Origin: Gammaproteobacteria bacterium
Lineage (GTDB): Bacteria > Pseudomonadota > Gammaproteobacteria > GCA-001735895
Length of the DNA stretch: 51,921 nt
Assembly: GCA_024638385.1 (NCBI GenBank)
Contig: JAHEKJ010000014.1
Span: 1 to 51,921, forward strand
Direction: 5' to 3'
Part shown: one piece after another, positions 16,128 to 25,831 of the stretch
Layout of the letters: each line of letters opens with the position of its first letter
Position numbering within the stretch: position 1 is the stretch's first letter
Translations under genes and position numbers: made by a program
Notes under the pieces: model-generated
What the model was told of the DNA's origin: nothing
Seen by the model: the letters and a program-made list of their open reading frames with translations, nothing else
Database searches by the model: none

Positions 16128-19100
16128 GTGCCGCTGACCCGGTCTATCGCACTGTTTTTATTGCTGCTGGTTTGCGGACTGGGGCCCGCCGCGATCGCGC
16201 AGACCGCGTTGCCGCAGGATCCGCAAAACGCGCTCGAATTGCTGCAAAGCAAGATCGCGGAAATCGAAGCGTCGAGCGAAATCGACGACGCCGACCGCAC
16301 GGCCCTGCTCGAGCTTTACCGCAAGGCCGTCGCCCAGATCGAACAACGGCGCAGCTTCGAGGCGACGACCCGCGACTTCGTCCGCGCGCGCGAGACCGCG
16401 GCGCAAACCTCGGCCAGCCTGCGCCGCGAGATCGAGCAGCTGGAGACGGCGCCGCCGGTCTCGGTACCGGCAAGCGTCGCGCGCCAGGACCTCGCGCAAG
16501 TCGAGCAGCGATTGCTGTCGGCCAAGGCCGAGCAGACCGCCGCGCGGGGAAGCCTGTCGGACCTGCAGGCGCGCCTGGAGGCACAGGCCCGGCGACCGGA
16601 GCAGGCACGCAAACGCCTCGGTGAACTAAAGGCGCGCCAGGACGCGGTCGCCAGCGCGCTCGCCGCACCGCAGCCCGATAGCGGATCGCCGCGAATCTCC
16701 GAGGCCCGCCGCTGGGCCCTGCAGATCGAGGCGCAGGCGCTGGCCGCCGAAATCGAGATGCTCAACCAGGAATTGCTCAGCCACCCGGTGCGCATCGAGC
16801 TGCTCGGCGTGCAGCGTGACCTGGCGGCGCTGGAACTGAACCGGCTGACGAATCGGGTCGAGCAGCTCGGCGCGCTGGTCGTCGAACGGCGCCAGGCGGA
16901 GGCCGCGAGCGTCAGCGAGGCGACCGAGGAAACCCGGCGGCAGGCAGTTGGCAAGCACCCGTTGGTACAGGAACTGGCGCAGCGTAACACCCAACTCGGC
17001 GACGAGCTCAAGAGCCTGGCAGCCGCGCTCGAGCGCGTGACCAACGATGAAATTCTCGCCAGCGAGCGGGCCAAGCGCGTGTCGACCAATTTCCGCCTCG
17101 CGCGGCAGAAACTCGAGATCGCGGGCCTGAGCGAAGCGCTCGGCCAGGTGCTGCTGGAACAACGACGCAACCTGCCCACCACGCGCGATTTCGAATTCGC
17201 CCAGAAGCGCCGCCAGCAGCTGGTGATCGAATCGAGCCTGCGCCAGATCCGCAATCAGCAGGAGCGCGAACGGCTGCGCAATCTGACCGCATACATCAAC
17301 GAGATCGTCGGGCATCTGCTGCCCGCCGAGCAGGATCGGCTGCGCGACGAACTCGAGCAGCTGGCGCAGACGCGGCGCGGGTTGATCGACAAGGCGATCG
17401 CCGCCGACGACAGCTTCCTGCAGGCGCTCGGCGAACTCGATTTCTCCCAGCGCCAACTGGCCGAGGCGGTCGCCGATTATGACGCCTACCTCGACGAGCG
17501 CCTGCTGTGGATTCGCTCGGGCGATCCGCCGTCGTGGCAAATGCTCAAATCGATCACCGCGACGCTGGCGATTTTCGCGTCGCCGGCGCACTGGCTCGAC
17601 CTGGGCCGCGCGCTGGTCGTGCCGCAAACCTTTCCGTGGGCGCTGTTGCTGGGCCTGGTGCTGTTCGGCCTGTTGCAATACGCGCGCGGCCGGCTGCGCG
17701 CCTCGCTCCACCGTAGCGGACGCAACGTCGGCGACGTTGGCCGTGATCGCTACATCGCGACCCTGCGCGCGCTGGTGCAAACTCTGTTGCTGGCGCTGCC
17801 GTGGCCGATACTGTTCGCCGCGCTCGGCTGGCACCTGCAGCAGGTTCCTGGCGCCGGCGGATTCGAGCTGAATTCGTCGCTCTACCAGGCGGCGGCGAGC
17901 AGCGGCCAGTTCGTGCCGGCGATCGGTACCGCCTTCGCTGCGATCGCGCTCTATACCTATTACTTCCTCGCATTTCGAATTTTTTGCGAAGCCGACGGGC
18001 TGGCGGTCGCACATTTCGACTGGAACGCCGAGGACTGCGGACGATTGCGCATCGAGACCCGACGGCTAATGGCCGTATTTCTGCCCGCGGCACTGATACT
18101 CGTGACGTCGATCACCTACGATCCGGCGGCGCTGGCCGGCGGCCTGAGTCGTTTGAGTTTCGTCGTCGTCATGTTCGCGCTGGCCTGGTTTTCGTGGCGT
18201 ATCTTCGCGCCGGGACAAGGCATCATGCGCCGCTTCTACGCGGTGTTTCCGGATAGCCCGGTGACCTGGTTTCGTTACCTGTGGCTGTTGTTGGGCCTGA
18301 GCCTGCCGCTGGCGTTGGCGGCGCTCGCGACGATCGGTTACGTCTACACCGCGGCGCAGTTCGGCGCGCGCCTGGTCGACACGCTGTGGCTGGTCGTCGG
18401 GGTCGTGCTCGTGCACCAGCTCGTCGTGCGCTGGCTGCTGATGACCGAGCGGCGGCTCGCGTTCGAGGCCGCGATCGAAGCGACCTCGCCGCCAGCGGAC
18501 GCCAGCGATGTCGCAAGCGCGCCGATCGACCCGCAGGCCAAACCGTTCGAGGAACCCGAGGTCGACTACCAATCGCTGGAGCAGGACACCAAGAAACTGC
18601 TCGCGACGGTGCTGACGCTGCTGTCCGCTTTCGGCCTGTGGGTCATCTGGAGCGACGTGCTGCCGGCCTTCGCCATTCTCGACGACGTGTCGTTATGGAG
18701 CTATAGCGCCGGCGGCGACAAGTTCGTGCCGGTGACCCTCGGCGATCTCGTTTTGAGCGGTCTGATCGTCGCCGTCGGATTCATCGCCGCGCTGCGCCTG
18801 CCGGCGCTGATCGAGATCGTGCTGCTCGCGCGCCTGCGTATTTCCGCGGGCAGCCGCTACGCGATCTCGACGCTGACGCAGTACGCGATCGTCGGCGTCG
18901 CGATCGTGCTCGCGTTCAACCTGCTCGGCGGCAGCTGGTCGGAAATCCAGTGGCTGGTCGCCGCGCTCGGCGTCGGTATCGGTTTCGGCCTGCAGGAGAT
19001 CGTCGCCAATTTCATCAGCGGTCTGATTTTACTGTTCGAGCGACCGATCCGTATCGGCGATATCGTTACCGTCGGCGATACCACCGGAACGGTCACGCGA

Positions 19101-19550
19101 ATCCGAATTCGCTCGACGACGATCCGCAACTGGGACCAGCAGGAACTGGTCGTGCCGAACAAGGAGTTCATCACCGGCCGGCTGCTCAACTGGACCCTGA
19201 CCGATCCGATCGCGCGCATCGTGATTCCCGTCGGCATTGCCTACGGCAGCGACGTCGGCGAAGCGATCAGGCTGATCCACGAGACCGCGACCGGGCACGA
19301 GCGCGTGCTGGCCGACCCGGAACCGCTGGTGACTTTCGAGAACTTCGGCGACAGCGCGCTGATCATCACGCTGCGCTGTTACATCGGCTCGATGGATCAT
19401 CGGCTGGTGACGCAAAGCGAGTTGAACCTCGAGATCAATCGCAAGCTCGAAGAGGCCGGCATCGTCATCGCGTTCCCGCAACGGGACGTTCACCTCGACA
19501 CGAGCCGGCCGCTCGACGTACGCATCCACCGCGTCGCCGAGGAGAGTTGA
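16128..19550 (+). CDS. Large MscK/KefA-like mechanosensitive channel
   Basis: This is a 1140-residue inner-membrane channel with a big periplasmic part. Order: signal peptide (1-24), Gln/Glu/Arg-rich coiled-coil periplasmic domain (about 30-460), some ten transmembrane helices (about 490-950), then the MscS core. The pore helix and beta domain are clear in GLQEIVANFISGLILLFERP, IRIGDIVTV and VPNKEFITGRLLNW. The C-terminal alpha-beta vestibule follows. Such channels release solutes on hypo-osmotic shock. The start is GTG. A tRNA-Gly gene lies just downstream on the other strand. Confidence 0.9.
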   Translation: MPLTRSIALFLLLLVCGLGPAAIAQTALPQDPQNALELLQSKIAEIEASSEIDDADRTALLELYRKAVAQIEQRRSFEATTRDFVRARETAAQTSASLRREIEQLETAPPVSVPASVARQDLAQVEQRLLSAKAEQTAARGSLSDLQARLEAQARRPEQARKRLGELKARQDAVASALAAPQPDSGSPRISEARRWALQIEAQALAAEIEMLNQELLSHPVRIELLGVQRDLAALELNRLTNRVEQLGALVVERRQAEAASVSEATEETRRQAVGKHPLVQELAQRNTQLGDELKSLAAALERVTNDEILASERAKRVSTNFRLARQKLEIAGLSEALGQVLLEQRRNLPTTRDFEFAQKRRQQLVIESSLRQIRNQQERERLRNLTAYINEIVGHLLPAEQDRLRDELEQLAQTRRGLIDKAIAADDSFLQALGELDFSQRQLAEAVADYDAYLDERLLWIRSGDPPSWQMLKSITATLAIFASPAHWLDLGRALVVPQTFPWALLLGLVLFGLLQYARGRLRASLHRSGRNVGDVGRDRYIATLRALVQTLLLALPWPILFAALGWHLQQVPGAGGFELNSSLYQAAASSGQFVPAIGTAFAAIALYTYYFLAFRIFCEADGLAVAHFDWNAEDCGRLRIETRRLMAVFLPAALILVTSITYDPAALAGGLSRLSFVVVMFALAWFSWRIFAPGQGIMRRFYAVFPDSPVTWFRYLWLLLGLSLPLALAALATIGYVYTAAQFGARLVDTLWLVVGVVLVHQLVVRWLLMTERRLAFEAAIEATSPPADASDVASAPIDPQAKPFEEPEVDYQSLEQDTKKLLATVLTLLSAFGLWVIWSDVLPAFAILDDVSLWSYSAGGDKFVPVTLGDLVLSGLIVAVGFIAALRLPALIEIVLLARLRISAGSRYAISTLTQYAIVGVAIVLAFNLLGGSWSEIQWLVAALGVGIGFGLQEIVANFISGLILLFERPIRIGDIVTVGDTTGTVTRIRIRSTTIRNWDQQELVVPNKEFITGRLLNWTLTDPIARIVIPVGIAYGSDVGEAIRLIHETATGHERVLADPEPLVTFENFGDSALIITLRCYIGSMDHRLVTQSELNLEINRKLEEAGIVIAFPQRDVHLDTSRPLDVRIHRVAEES

Positions 19551-19557
19551 AGGAAAA

Positions 19558-19633
<76 letters not shown>

Positions 19634-19642
19634 GCGCGCTTC

Positions 19643-19648
19643 ATCATA
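19643..19648 (-). promoter_or_regulatory. -10 element (TATGAT) of the tRNA-Gly gene
   Basis: A TATGAT hexamer on the minus strand lies ten bases upstream of the mature tRNA 5' end, followed by a purely GC-rich discriminator. That arrangement is usual for stringently controlled stable-RNA promoters. The -35 at 17-base spacing is weak (TCGAAG). Confidence 0.5.
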
Positions 19649-19847
19649 CCCGACATTCGCGCGCGCTTCGATGCCTGGTCGAGCCTGCATCGATCGTCGG
19701 CGACTCCGGGCGGTGCGTTTTCTCTTTGTATTCGGTCCGGTTCCGGGTGTATGGTTCGGATATCTGCCACGGGGATTTCGGAGCAGTCTTGCGCTATCCG
19801 GGTTCTCAGAACAGATGCGCGTTCAACAACGAATCGGGAGGGGAGTC

Positions 19848-21272
19848 ATGACAGTTGTTACCAACCGGGACCCGCGTCTCTATAACGCGGATCTGGCGCC
19901 GACCCCGCCGGAACAGAAGAAGTGGGGCTGGTTCGAAATCTTCAACGTCTGGGCCAACGACGTGCAAAGCCTGTTCGGCTACACGCTCGCCGCGTCCCTG
20001 TTTCTATCCTACGGGCTCAACGGCTGGGCCGTGTTCGCCGCAATCATTCTCGCCGGCTTCTTCATCATGCTGCTGGTCAACCTGTCCGGCAAACCGAGCG
20101 TCGAGCACGGTATCCCGTACCCGGTGTTCGCGCGCGTCAGCATGGGCGTCATCGGCGCGAACTTCCCGGCGATGGTGCGCGGCGTGGTCGCGATCTTCTG
20201 GTACGGCGCGCAAACCTTTTTCGCGTCGACCGCGGTCGCGCTGCTGCTGAACTCGCTGTTCGGCACCTCGCCCGACGCCGGCAGTTTTCTGGGCATGACC
20301 TTCATCGGCTGGATCTCGCTGATCATAGTTGCCGTGTTCCAGATTTACCTGTTCTGGAACGGCATCGAACTGATCCGGAAATTTCTCAATTTTGCCGGTC
20401 CGGCGGTTTACGCGGTCATGCTCATTCTGATGGTCGTGATCTGGTACAAAGCCGGCGGCGACCTGCTGTCGGTCGCCGGCGACATCTTCAGCGGCACCGG
20501 CGAACATCCGGGCGGGTCGTTCGGTGCCTTCGTCGCGATCTTCGGCACGATGGTCGCCTACTTCGCCGCGGTGGTGATCAACTTCGGCGACTTCTCGCGC
20601 TTCGTCAGCGACGAGGCGCAGATGCGCAAGGGCAACTTCTGGGGCCTCGTCGGCAACCTCATCGTGTTCTCGTTCATCGCGCTGATCATCACCGCCGGCA
20701 CGGTCGTCATCTTCGGCGAGACCATGACCAACCCGACCGAGATGGTCGCGCGCGTCGACAACCTGATGCTGTCGATCGTCGCCGCGTTTGCATTCTTCAC
20801 CGCCACCGTCGGCATCAACATGGTCGCCAACTTCGTGCCACCGGCCTACGATCTCGCCAACCTGGTCCCCGGCAAGATCGACTTCCGCAAGGGCGGGTTG
20901 ATCACCGCGGTCGCCGGCTTCATTCTCGCGGTATTGTGGGTATCCGTGATCGAGAACATCGGCATCTTCCCGTTCGTCAACACGCTCGGCGCGATCCTCG
21001 CGCCGGTCTACGGGATCATGGTCGCCGACTACTACCTGATCAAGAGACAGCAGCTCGACATCGAGCAATTGTTCACGACCGACCCGAACGGCAAGTACTA
21101 CTACGACGGCGGCTGGAACCGGCGCGCGCTGATCGCGACCGCGATCGCGGCGATTTTCGCCGTCGCCACGGTCTGGCACCCGGCGCTCGCAGCGCTCGGC
21201 GGTTACGGCTGGATCATCGGCGCGGCGCTCGGCGCGGTGCTGCACATGGTGCTGGCCAAAAAGACGGCCTGA
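19848..21272 (+). CDS. NCS1-family nucleobase/hydantoin-type permease
   Basis: A 474-residue inner-membrane transporter with about twelve helices. NCS1 features include the N-terminal NADLAPTPPEQKKWGWFEIFNVWANDV, the conserved GKPSVEHGIPYPVFARVSMG segment, and the NFGDFSRFVSD loop. The family imports cytosine, allantoin, hydantoins, uracil or thiamine precursors by sodium or proton symport; the substrate cannot be fixed here, and no catabolic gene lies next to it. ATG at 19848 has a strong GGGAGGGGAG site; the upstream 214 bases show no other gene or clear regulatory motif. Confidence 0.88.
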   Translation: MTVVTNRDPRLYNADLAPTPPEQKKWGWFEIFNVWANDVQSLFGYTLAASLFLSYGLNGWAVFAAIILAGFFIMLLVNLSGKPSVEHGIPYPVFARVSMGVIGANFPAMVRGVVAIFWYGAQTFFASTAVALLLNSLFGTSPDAGSFLGMTFIGWISLIIVAVFQIYLFWNGIELIRKFLNFAGPAVYAVMLILMVVIWYKAGGDLLSVAGDIFSGTGEHPGGSFGAFVAIFGTMVAYFAAVVINFGDFSRFVSDEAQMRKGNFWGLVGNLIVFSFIALIITAGTVVIFGETMTNPTEMVARVDNLMLSIVAAFAFFTATVGINMVANFVPPAYDLANLVPGKIDFRKGGLITAVAGFILAVLWVSVIENIGIFPFVNTLGAILAPVYGIMVADYYLIKRQQLDIEQLFTTDPNGKYYYDGGWNRRALIATAIAAIFAVATVWHPALAALGGYGWIIGAALGAVLHMVLAKKTA

Positions 21273-21291
21273 GGGCGCCCCCGGGCGAGCT

Positions 21292-22494
21292 TCACACGCC
21301 CGCGGATCCAGCTATCGTGCTGCTTCCGCGGGCGCGGGGATTTGGCAGGCACAGCGCGGCAACGCAAACGCCGGCCGCGATCGCGGCGAGCACCGCGAAC
21401 AGCCGGTCGAAGCCACCGGCGGCATACAGCCAGGCGATCGCCGGCAACGCGCCGGCGCTCGCGCCAAATCCGGCGACGTAAGACAAGGCGTAGGCACGGC
21501 TGCGCCACTGCGCCTGCGCGCTTCGCGCGACGAGCACGTCGAGCACCGGTACCGCGCCGAAGACGACGAACATGAAAGCGGTCGCGCCGGCCAGCGCCAC
21601 GAGTCCGGTCGCGCCAATCATCGCGACAAACAGCAATGCCTGGGCCGCGGCGAGCGCGGCGAAAACCAGTCGCAGCGAGTAGCGATCGAGCAGGTAACCG
21701 ACGCCGAGCTGGGCGAACGCCGCAACCGCGAAGACCGCGAAACCGTAACCCCCGACCTGCGACGCGCTGGTAGCGAGCCCGGCCAGGCGCTGCTCGAGAA
21801 TCGCCGGTAACGCGAAAGTCGTGCTCTGGAAAATGAAGCCGTCGGCGGCGGCGACCGCCAGCACGATCGCGACGATCGTCGCCAGGCGCGCACCCGCGTA
21901 GCCGATGCCGCCGGTGGCGCGCGCGGTCGCCCTGGCGTCGACGCGGCGGTCGGCGGCGGCGCGCAGGTAGATGAATCCGAGCGCAATCGCGATCGCGCCG
22001 GGGACGAAGAATGCGCCGCGCCAGCCGAGTCCGTCGACGAGCACGCCGGTCGCGAGCGCGGCGCCGGCGATACCGAGGTTGCCCCAGACGCCGTTGATCG
22101 CAAGCGCGAGGCCGATGCGTTCGCGGCCCTGCACGATCAACGCGAGGCCGACCGGGTGGTAGATCGACGCGAACAGGCCGATCAGCGTCAGGCCGAGGCC
22201 GAGCTGCAGCGGCGATTGCGCGAAGCCGGTCGCGATCGCGCTCGCGCCGGCACCGACGAAGAACACGATCAGCATGCGCTGACGGCTCCAGCGGTCGGCG
22301 AGCCAGCCGGCCGGCAGCGCGCCGAGACCGAAGGCGACGAAGCCCGGCGTCGCGTAGGGCACGAGTTCGGCGTAGCCGAGCCCCCATTCGCCGGCGAGGC
22401 CGAAAGCCGCCACCGATGCGAAGATCAGCATCAGGTAGTGATCGAGAAAATGGCCGGCGTTGACGAAGCCGGTGAGTATCCGTTGGCGCTGCAT
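21292..22494 (-). CDS. MFS efflux/uptake transporter, divergent from an AraC regulator
   Basis: The protein has 400 residues and about twelve helices with the MFS loop motif GWLADRWSRQRM after helix 2. It belongs to the major facilitator superfamily; the substrate is unknown. ATG at 22494 is chosen as it starts right before the first helix; an in-frame ATG at 22560 is possible but would add a charged, non-MFS-like stretch. The 80-base gap to the divergent AraC-type gene suggests local control, an arrangement seen with the E. coli NimT/NimR pair. Confidence 0.85.
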   Translation of the reverse strand: MQRQRILTGFVNAGHFLDHYLMLIFASVAAFGLAGEWGLGYAELVPYATPGFVAFGLGALPAGWLADRWSRQRMLIVFFVGAGASAIATGFAQSPLQLGLGLTLIGLFASIYHPVGLALIVQGRERIGLALAINGVWGNLGIAGAALATGVLVDGLGWRGAFFVPGAIAIALGFIYLRAAADRRVDARATARATGGIGYAGARLATIVAIVLAVAAADGFIFQSTTFALPAILEQRLAGLATSASQVGGYGFAVFAVAAFAQLGVGYLLDRYSLRLVFAALAAAQALLFVAMIGATGLVALAGATAFMFVVFGAVPVLDVLVARSAQAQWRSRAYALSYVAGFGASAGALPAIAWLYAAGGFDRLFAVLAAIAAGVCVAALCLPNPRARGSSTIAGSAGV

Positions 22495-22574
22495 CGAGTC
22501 CGCCGTTCGATTGACGATGCGATCAGTATGCGGGACAATTCGATGTCGCAGTAAGGCCATAAAGTCAAAAAATA

Positions 22575-23366
22575 TTGAGTTCACGCCAAAACCGGTCCGA
22601 CGACTGGTTCGACGATCCGGCGGCGCCGGCGATCGCGTCTTTCGCGCAGGATCTCGTCCGCGGCGACGGCTTTCCGCCGCACCGTCACCGGCGCGCGCAA
22701 TTGATCTATGCCAGCGCCGGCGTCATGCTGGTGCGCACGCCGGCCGCCGTCTACCTGGTGCCGCCGCAGCAGGCGGTCTGGATGCCTGCCGGCGTCGAAC
22801 ACGCGATCGAGGCGCGCGCCGCGCTCGCGCTGCGTACGCTTTACTTCTCCGCCGAGATCGCCGCCGCGTTCGCGCCGGCAGCCTGCGTGTTGCGGGTGAC
22901 GCCGTTGCTGCGCGAGCTCGTCGTCGCCGTGGTCGCGCTCGACAATCGATACGCCGATGCCGCCGACGCGCGCCTGCTCGACGTCTTGCTCGACCAGATC
23001 GTGGCGCAGCCGCGCAGCCCGCTGTCGCTGCCGTTGCCGGTCGATCGCCGGTTAAGGCGCGTGACCGAAGCCCTGTTGCAGAATCCCGGGGACACTCGCG
23101 ACCTCGACGCCTGGGCGGCGCAGGCCGGCGCGAGCAAGCGCACGCTCAACCGGTTGTTCAAACGCGAGACGGGATTGTCGTATCGCGACTGGCGGGCGCA
23201 GTGCCGACTGCTGCACGCGCTCGAGATGCTTGCCCGCGGCGCGAGCGTCGCGCACATCGCCGGCGAACTCGGCTACGAAAACGCGAGCGCGTTCATCGCG
23301 ATGTTCCGCCGCGCGCTCGGCACGACCCCGAAGCGCTACCGCCGGACTCTAGAATCCGAGCTCTAG
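22575..23366 (+). CDS. AraC-family regulator with N-terminal cupin
   Basis: A 263-residue transcription factor. Residues 35-110 form a cupin-like sensing domain (HRHRRAQLIYASAG, then VPPQQAVWMPAGVEHAIE). Residues 165-260 form the double helix-turn-helix: the second helix block ends in the typical GYENASAFIAMFRRALGTTPKRYR. The start is a TTG at 22575; no internal ATG fits. It resembles the NimR-like subgroup that controls a divergent MFS gene, and here it is divergent from exactly such a transporter, so that gene is its likely target. Confidence 0.88.
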   Translation: MSSRQNRSDDWFDDPAAPAIASFAQDLVRGDGFPPHRHRRAQLIYASAGVMLVRTPAAVYLVPPQQAVWMPAGVEHAIEARAALALRTLYFSAEIAAAFAPAACVLRVTPLLRELVVAVVALDNRYADAADARLLDVLLDQIVAQPRSPLSLPLPVDRRLRRVTEALLQNPGDTRDLDAWAAQAGASKRTLNRLFKRETGLSYRDWRAQCRLLHALEMLARGASVAHIAGELGYENASAFIAMFRRALGTTPKRYRRTLESEL

Positions 23367-23411
23367 TTATCGACCGAAACAAATTTCGCTCAGACTCGAA
23401 TTTGATTCGGG

Positions 23412-25025
23412 TCACGCGGAGGGCGGGGTGATGCCGCCGTAGGCGACGCCGGTCAGGCGGGCCATCTCGGTGTGGAAGGTGGTCAGGTCGTCGCGATCGA
23501 AATCGGCGAGCCGGCGATGGCCGGCGGCGCGCGCGAGCACCTGCATCAGTTCGACCGCGGCGCCGAGGAAGCGCGCGAGCCGCTCGGCGGCGGTATCGAC
23601 CGGCAGGCGCACGCGCAGGTGCGGTTTTTGCGTGGCGATACCGACCGGGCAATTGTTGGTATTACAGGCACGCATGCCGAGGCAGCCGATCGCCTGGATC
23701 GCGGCGTTGGCGAGCGCGACGCCGTCGGCGCCGAGCGCCAGCGCCTTGGCGTAATCCGCCGGGTGGCGCAGCCCGCCGGTGACGATCAGGGTCACGTCGG
23801 CCGCATCGCTATGGTCGAGGTGGCGGCGCGCGCGTGCGAGCGCCGGAATCGTCGGCACCGAAATGTTATCCCGAAAGATCAACGGCGCCGCGCCGGTGCC
23901 GCCGCCGCGGCCGTCGAGGATGACGTAGTCGACGCCGATCTCGAGCGCGGCGTCGATGTCCATTTCGATATGCTGCGCGGACAGCTTGAAGCCGACCGGG
24001 ATGCCGCCGGTGCGCTCGCGCACCTCGGCGGCGAAGTCGCGGTACGGGTCGAGACTGTCCCAGTCCGGAAAGCGCGCCGGCGAGACCGCGTCCTCGCCCT
24101 CGTCGAGGCCGCGTACCTCGGCGATTTTGGCGTTGACCTTGGCAGCCGGCAGATGCCCGCCGGTGCCGGTCTTGGCGCCCTGGCCACCCTTGAAGTGAAA
24201 CGCCTGCGCCTTCTCGACCTTGTCCCAGGAAAACCCGAAGCGGGCCGACGCGAGTTCGTAGAAATAACGCGAATTGGCCTGCTGTTCTTCCGGCAGCATG
24301 CCGCCCTCGCCGGAGCAGATGCCGGTACCGGCGAGTTCGGCACCGCGCGCGAGCGCGATTTTCGCTTCCTCCGACAACGCGCCGAAACTCATGTCCGAGA
24401 CGAACAGCGGTATGTCGAGCTCGAGCGGCTTGTTCGCCCGCGGGCCGATTACGAGCGACGTGTCGACCGCTTCGTCGTCGAGCAGCGGCAGCTTGTGCAG
24501 CTGCGCGACGACGAATTGCAAATCGTCCCATTTGGGCAACTGGTCGCGCGGCACGCCCATCGCCGCCGAAGGTCCGTGCGCGCCCTTCAGGCCACTGCCG
24601 GCGAGCTGGCGGATGAAACCGACGTAGGGCTCGTCGTCGCTGCCGGTCGGGTCCTGGTAGGCACCCTGGTAGGCGCCGCGCCTGTACGGCTGCGGATTTT
24701 CCTCGGCCCACTCGGCGATCTCGTCCTCATCGACGCAGACGCGCCCGTCCTCGACCCAGGCGGCGAACTTGTGCAGGGCCTCGTCGTTGTTGTACTCGCT
24801 GATGCCGGTGTCGAAGCGGAAATCCCAACCGTGTACGCCGCAGATCAGGTTGTCGCCATCGACGCGGCCGTCCGCCATCAACGCGCCGCGATGGGCGCAA
24901 CGCCCGTAGAGCACCGAGATCGAGTCGTCGTAGCGGATCACGACGAGGTCGACGTCGGCGACCAGCGCGTGCGCGGGCTTGCGGTCTTCGAGCTCGTTCC
25001 AGTCGGCGATGGTGGTCTTGTTCAT
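23412..25025 (-). CDS. Rieske-type ferredoxin fused to FMN-binding glutamate synthase domain
   Basis: This 537-residue protein has two parts. Residues 1-110 form a Rieske domain with Cys43-x-His45 and Cys62-x-x-His65, binding a [2Fe-2S] cluster. Residues 150-520 match the FMN and iron-sulfur domain of glutamate synthase (GltB): GGQGAKTGTGGHLPA, GFKLSAQHIEMD, DGRGGGTGAAP and the cluster cysteines 448, 454 and 459 (CLGMRACNTNNC). There is no glutaminase domain, so ammonia from glutamine is not expected; related proteins take part in N-methylglutamate or other amine metabolism. Ribosome-binding site AAAGGGGA. Function is inferred only at the level of a flavin/iron-sulfur amidation or dehydrogenation enzyme. 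Confidence 0.85.
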   Translation of the reverse strand: MNKTTIADWNELEDRKPAHALVADVDLVVIRYDDSISVLYGRCAHRGALMADGRVDGDNLICGVHGWDFRFDTGISEYNNDEALHKFAAWVEDGRVCVDEDEIAEWAEENPQPYRRGAYQGAYQDPTGSDDEPYVGFIRQLAGSGLKGAHGPSAAMGVPRDQLPKWDDLQFVVAQLHKLPLLDDEAVDTSLVIGPRANKPLELDIPLFVSDMSFGALSEEAKIALARGAELAGTGICSGEGGMLPEEQQANSRYFYELASARFGFSWDKVEKAQAFHFKGGQGAKTGTGGHLPAAKVNAKIAEVRGLDEGEDAVSPARFPDWDSLDPYRDFAAEVRERTGGIPVGFKLSAQHIEMDIDAALEIGVDYVILDGRGGGTGAAPLIFRDNISVPTIPALARARRHLDHSDAADVTLIVTGGLRHPADYAKALALGADGVALANAAIQAIGCLGMRACNTNNCPVGIATQKPHLRVRLPVDTAAERLARFLGAAVELMQVLARAAGHRRLADFDRDDLTTFHTEMARLTGVAYGGITPPSA

Positions 25026-25163
25026 CGGTATCTTTTCCCCTTTGGTTGAGTTGGTTCACGGCCGGCGCAGGCGATCGCGCGTCGACTCCCGAGCGGGTTC
25101 GTCGCGAGGCGGCATCGCGGCACCAAACCGAATGGCGACAGTCTACGTATCAAAGAACGACTG

Positions 25164-25823
25164 TTGCAATCGGATCAATTCTTGCTGCGCTTCAAATCCC
25201 TGCTCGTCGCGGGCGCAATCGCGCTGCCGCTGCAGTATCCCGCCGACTGGCAATTGCTCGAATACCGCGACTTGCCGGCCAACGCGGTCGAATTCGGCGC
25301 CGCCGGCATGGCGGTGCGCGTCGACGTGTCGGCAAGCCCGATCATTTATCCGTTGCCGGAGCCGGTGCGGATCGAACGTATCGAGGTCAGCGGGCACCTC
25401 GACGGTCTGCTCGCGCTCGAGCCCGGGATCCAGGGCAGCCGCGACGGCGACGACTTTGCGCTCAAACTGGGTCTGGTCGTCGCCGGTGACAAGACGTTGA
25501 ATCCGGTACAGCGATTATTCACCGCCGGCTGGATCAAGCGTCTGTACGCGCTTGCTCCGGAAGACGCCGGCATCGATCGAATCGAGTTCTTCAACGTGGT
25601 CCAGGAACCGGCGCTGCTCGGCGCGCGGCGCCAGCATCCGCTTTCGGACCTGATCTACGAAAACAACGTCTGGCTGATCGATGCGCCGGGCAATTTCGAC
25701 CTGTCGCACAGGCTCGACGAGCCACTCGAAGTCATCGCGATCTGGTTGTCGATCGACGGCGACGACAGCCAGTCCCGCTACACGACCCTGATCCGCGATC
25801 TGCGGATACATGCACCGGGCTGA
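25164..25823 (+). CDS. Hypothetical protein, probably exported
   Basis: A 219-residue protein I do not recognise. It begins with a short basic and hydrophobic stretch (residues 9-22) that could be a signal peptide or anchor. The rest is rich in beta-type pattern, with IERIEVSGHLDGLLAL, WIKRLYALAPEDAGIDRIEF and a late EVIAIWLSIDGDDSQSRY. The start is a TTG; an ATG at 25132 is out of frame. It is convergent with the DUF4124 gene, eight bases away. Confidence 0.6.
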   Translation: MQSDQFLLRFKSLLVAGAIALPLQYPADWQLLEYRDLPANAVEFGAAGMAVRVDVSASPIIYPLPEPVRIERIEVSGHLDGLLALEPGIQGSRDGDDFALKLGLVVAGDKTLNPVQRLFTAGWIKRLYALAPEDAGIDRIEFFNVVQEPALLGARRQHPLSDLIYENNVWLIDAPGNFDLSHRLDEPLEVIAIWLSIDGDDSQSRYTTLIRDLRIHAPG

Positions 25824-25831
25824 CGCGGATT

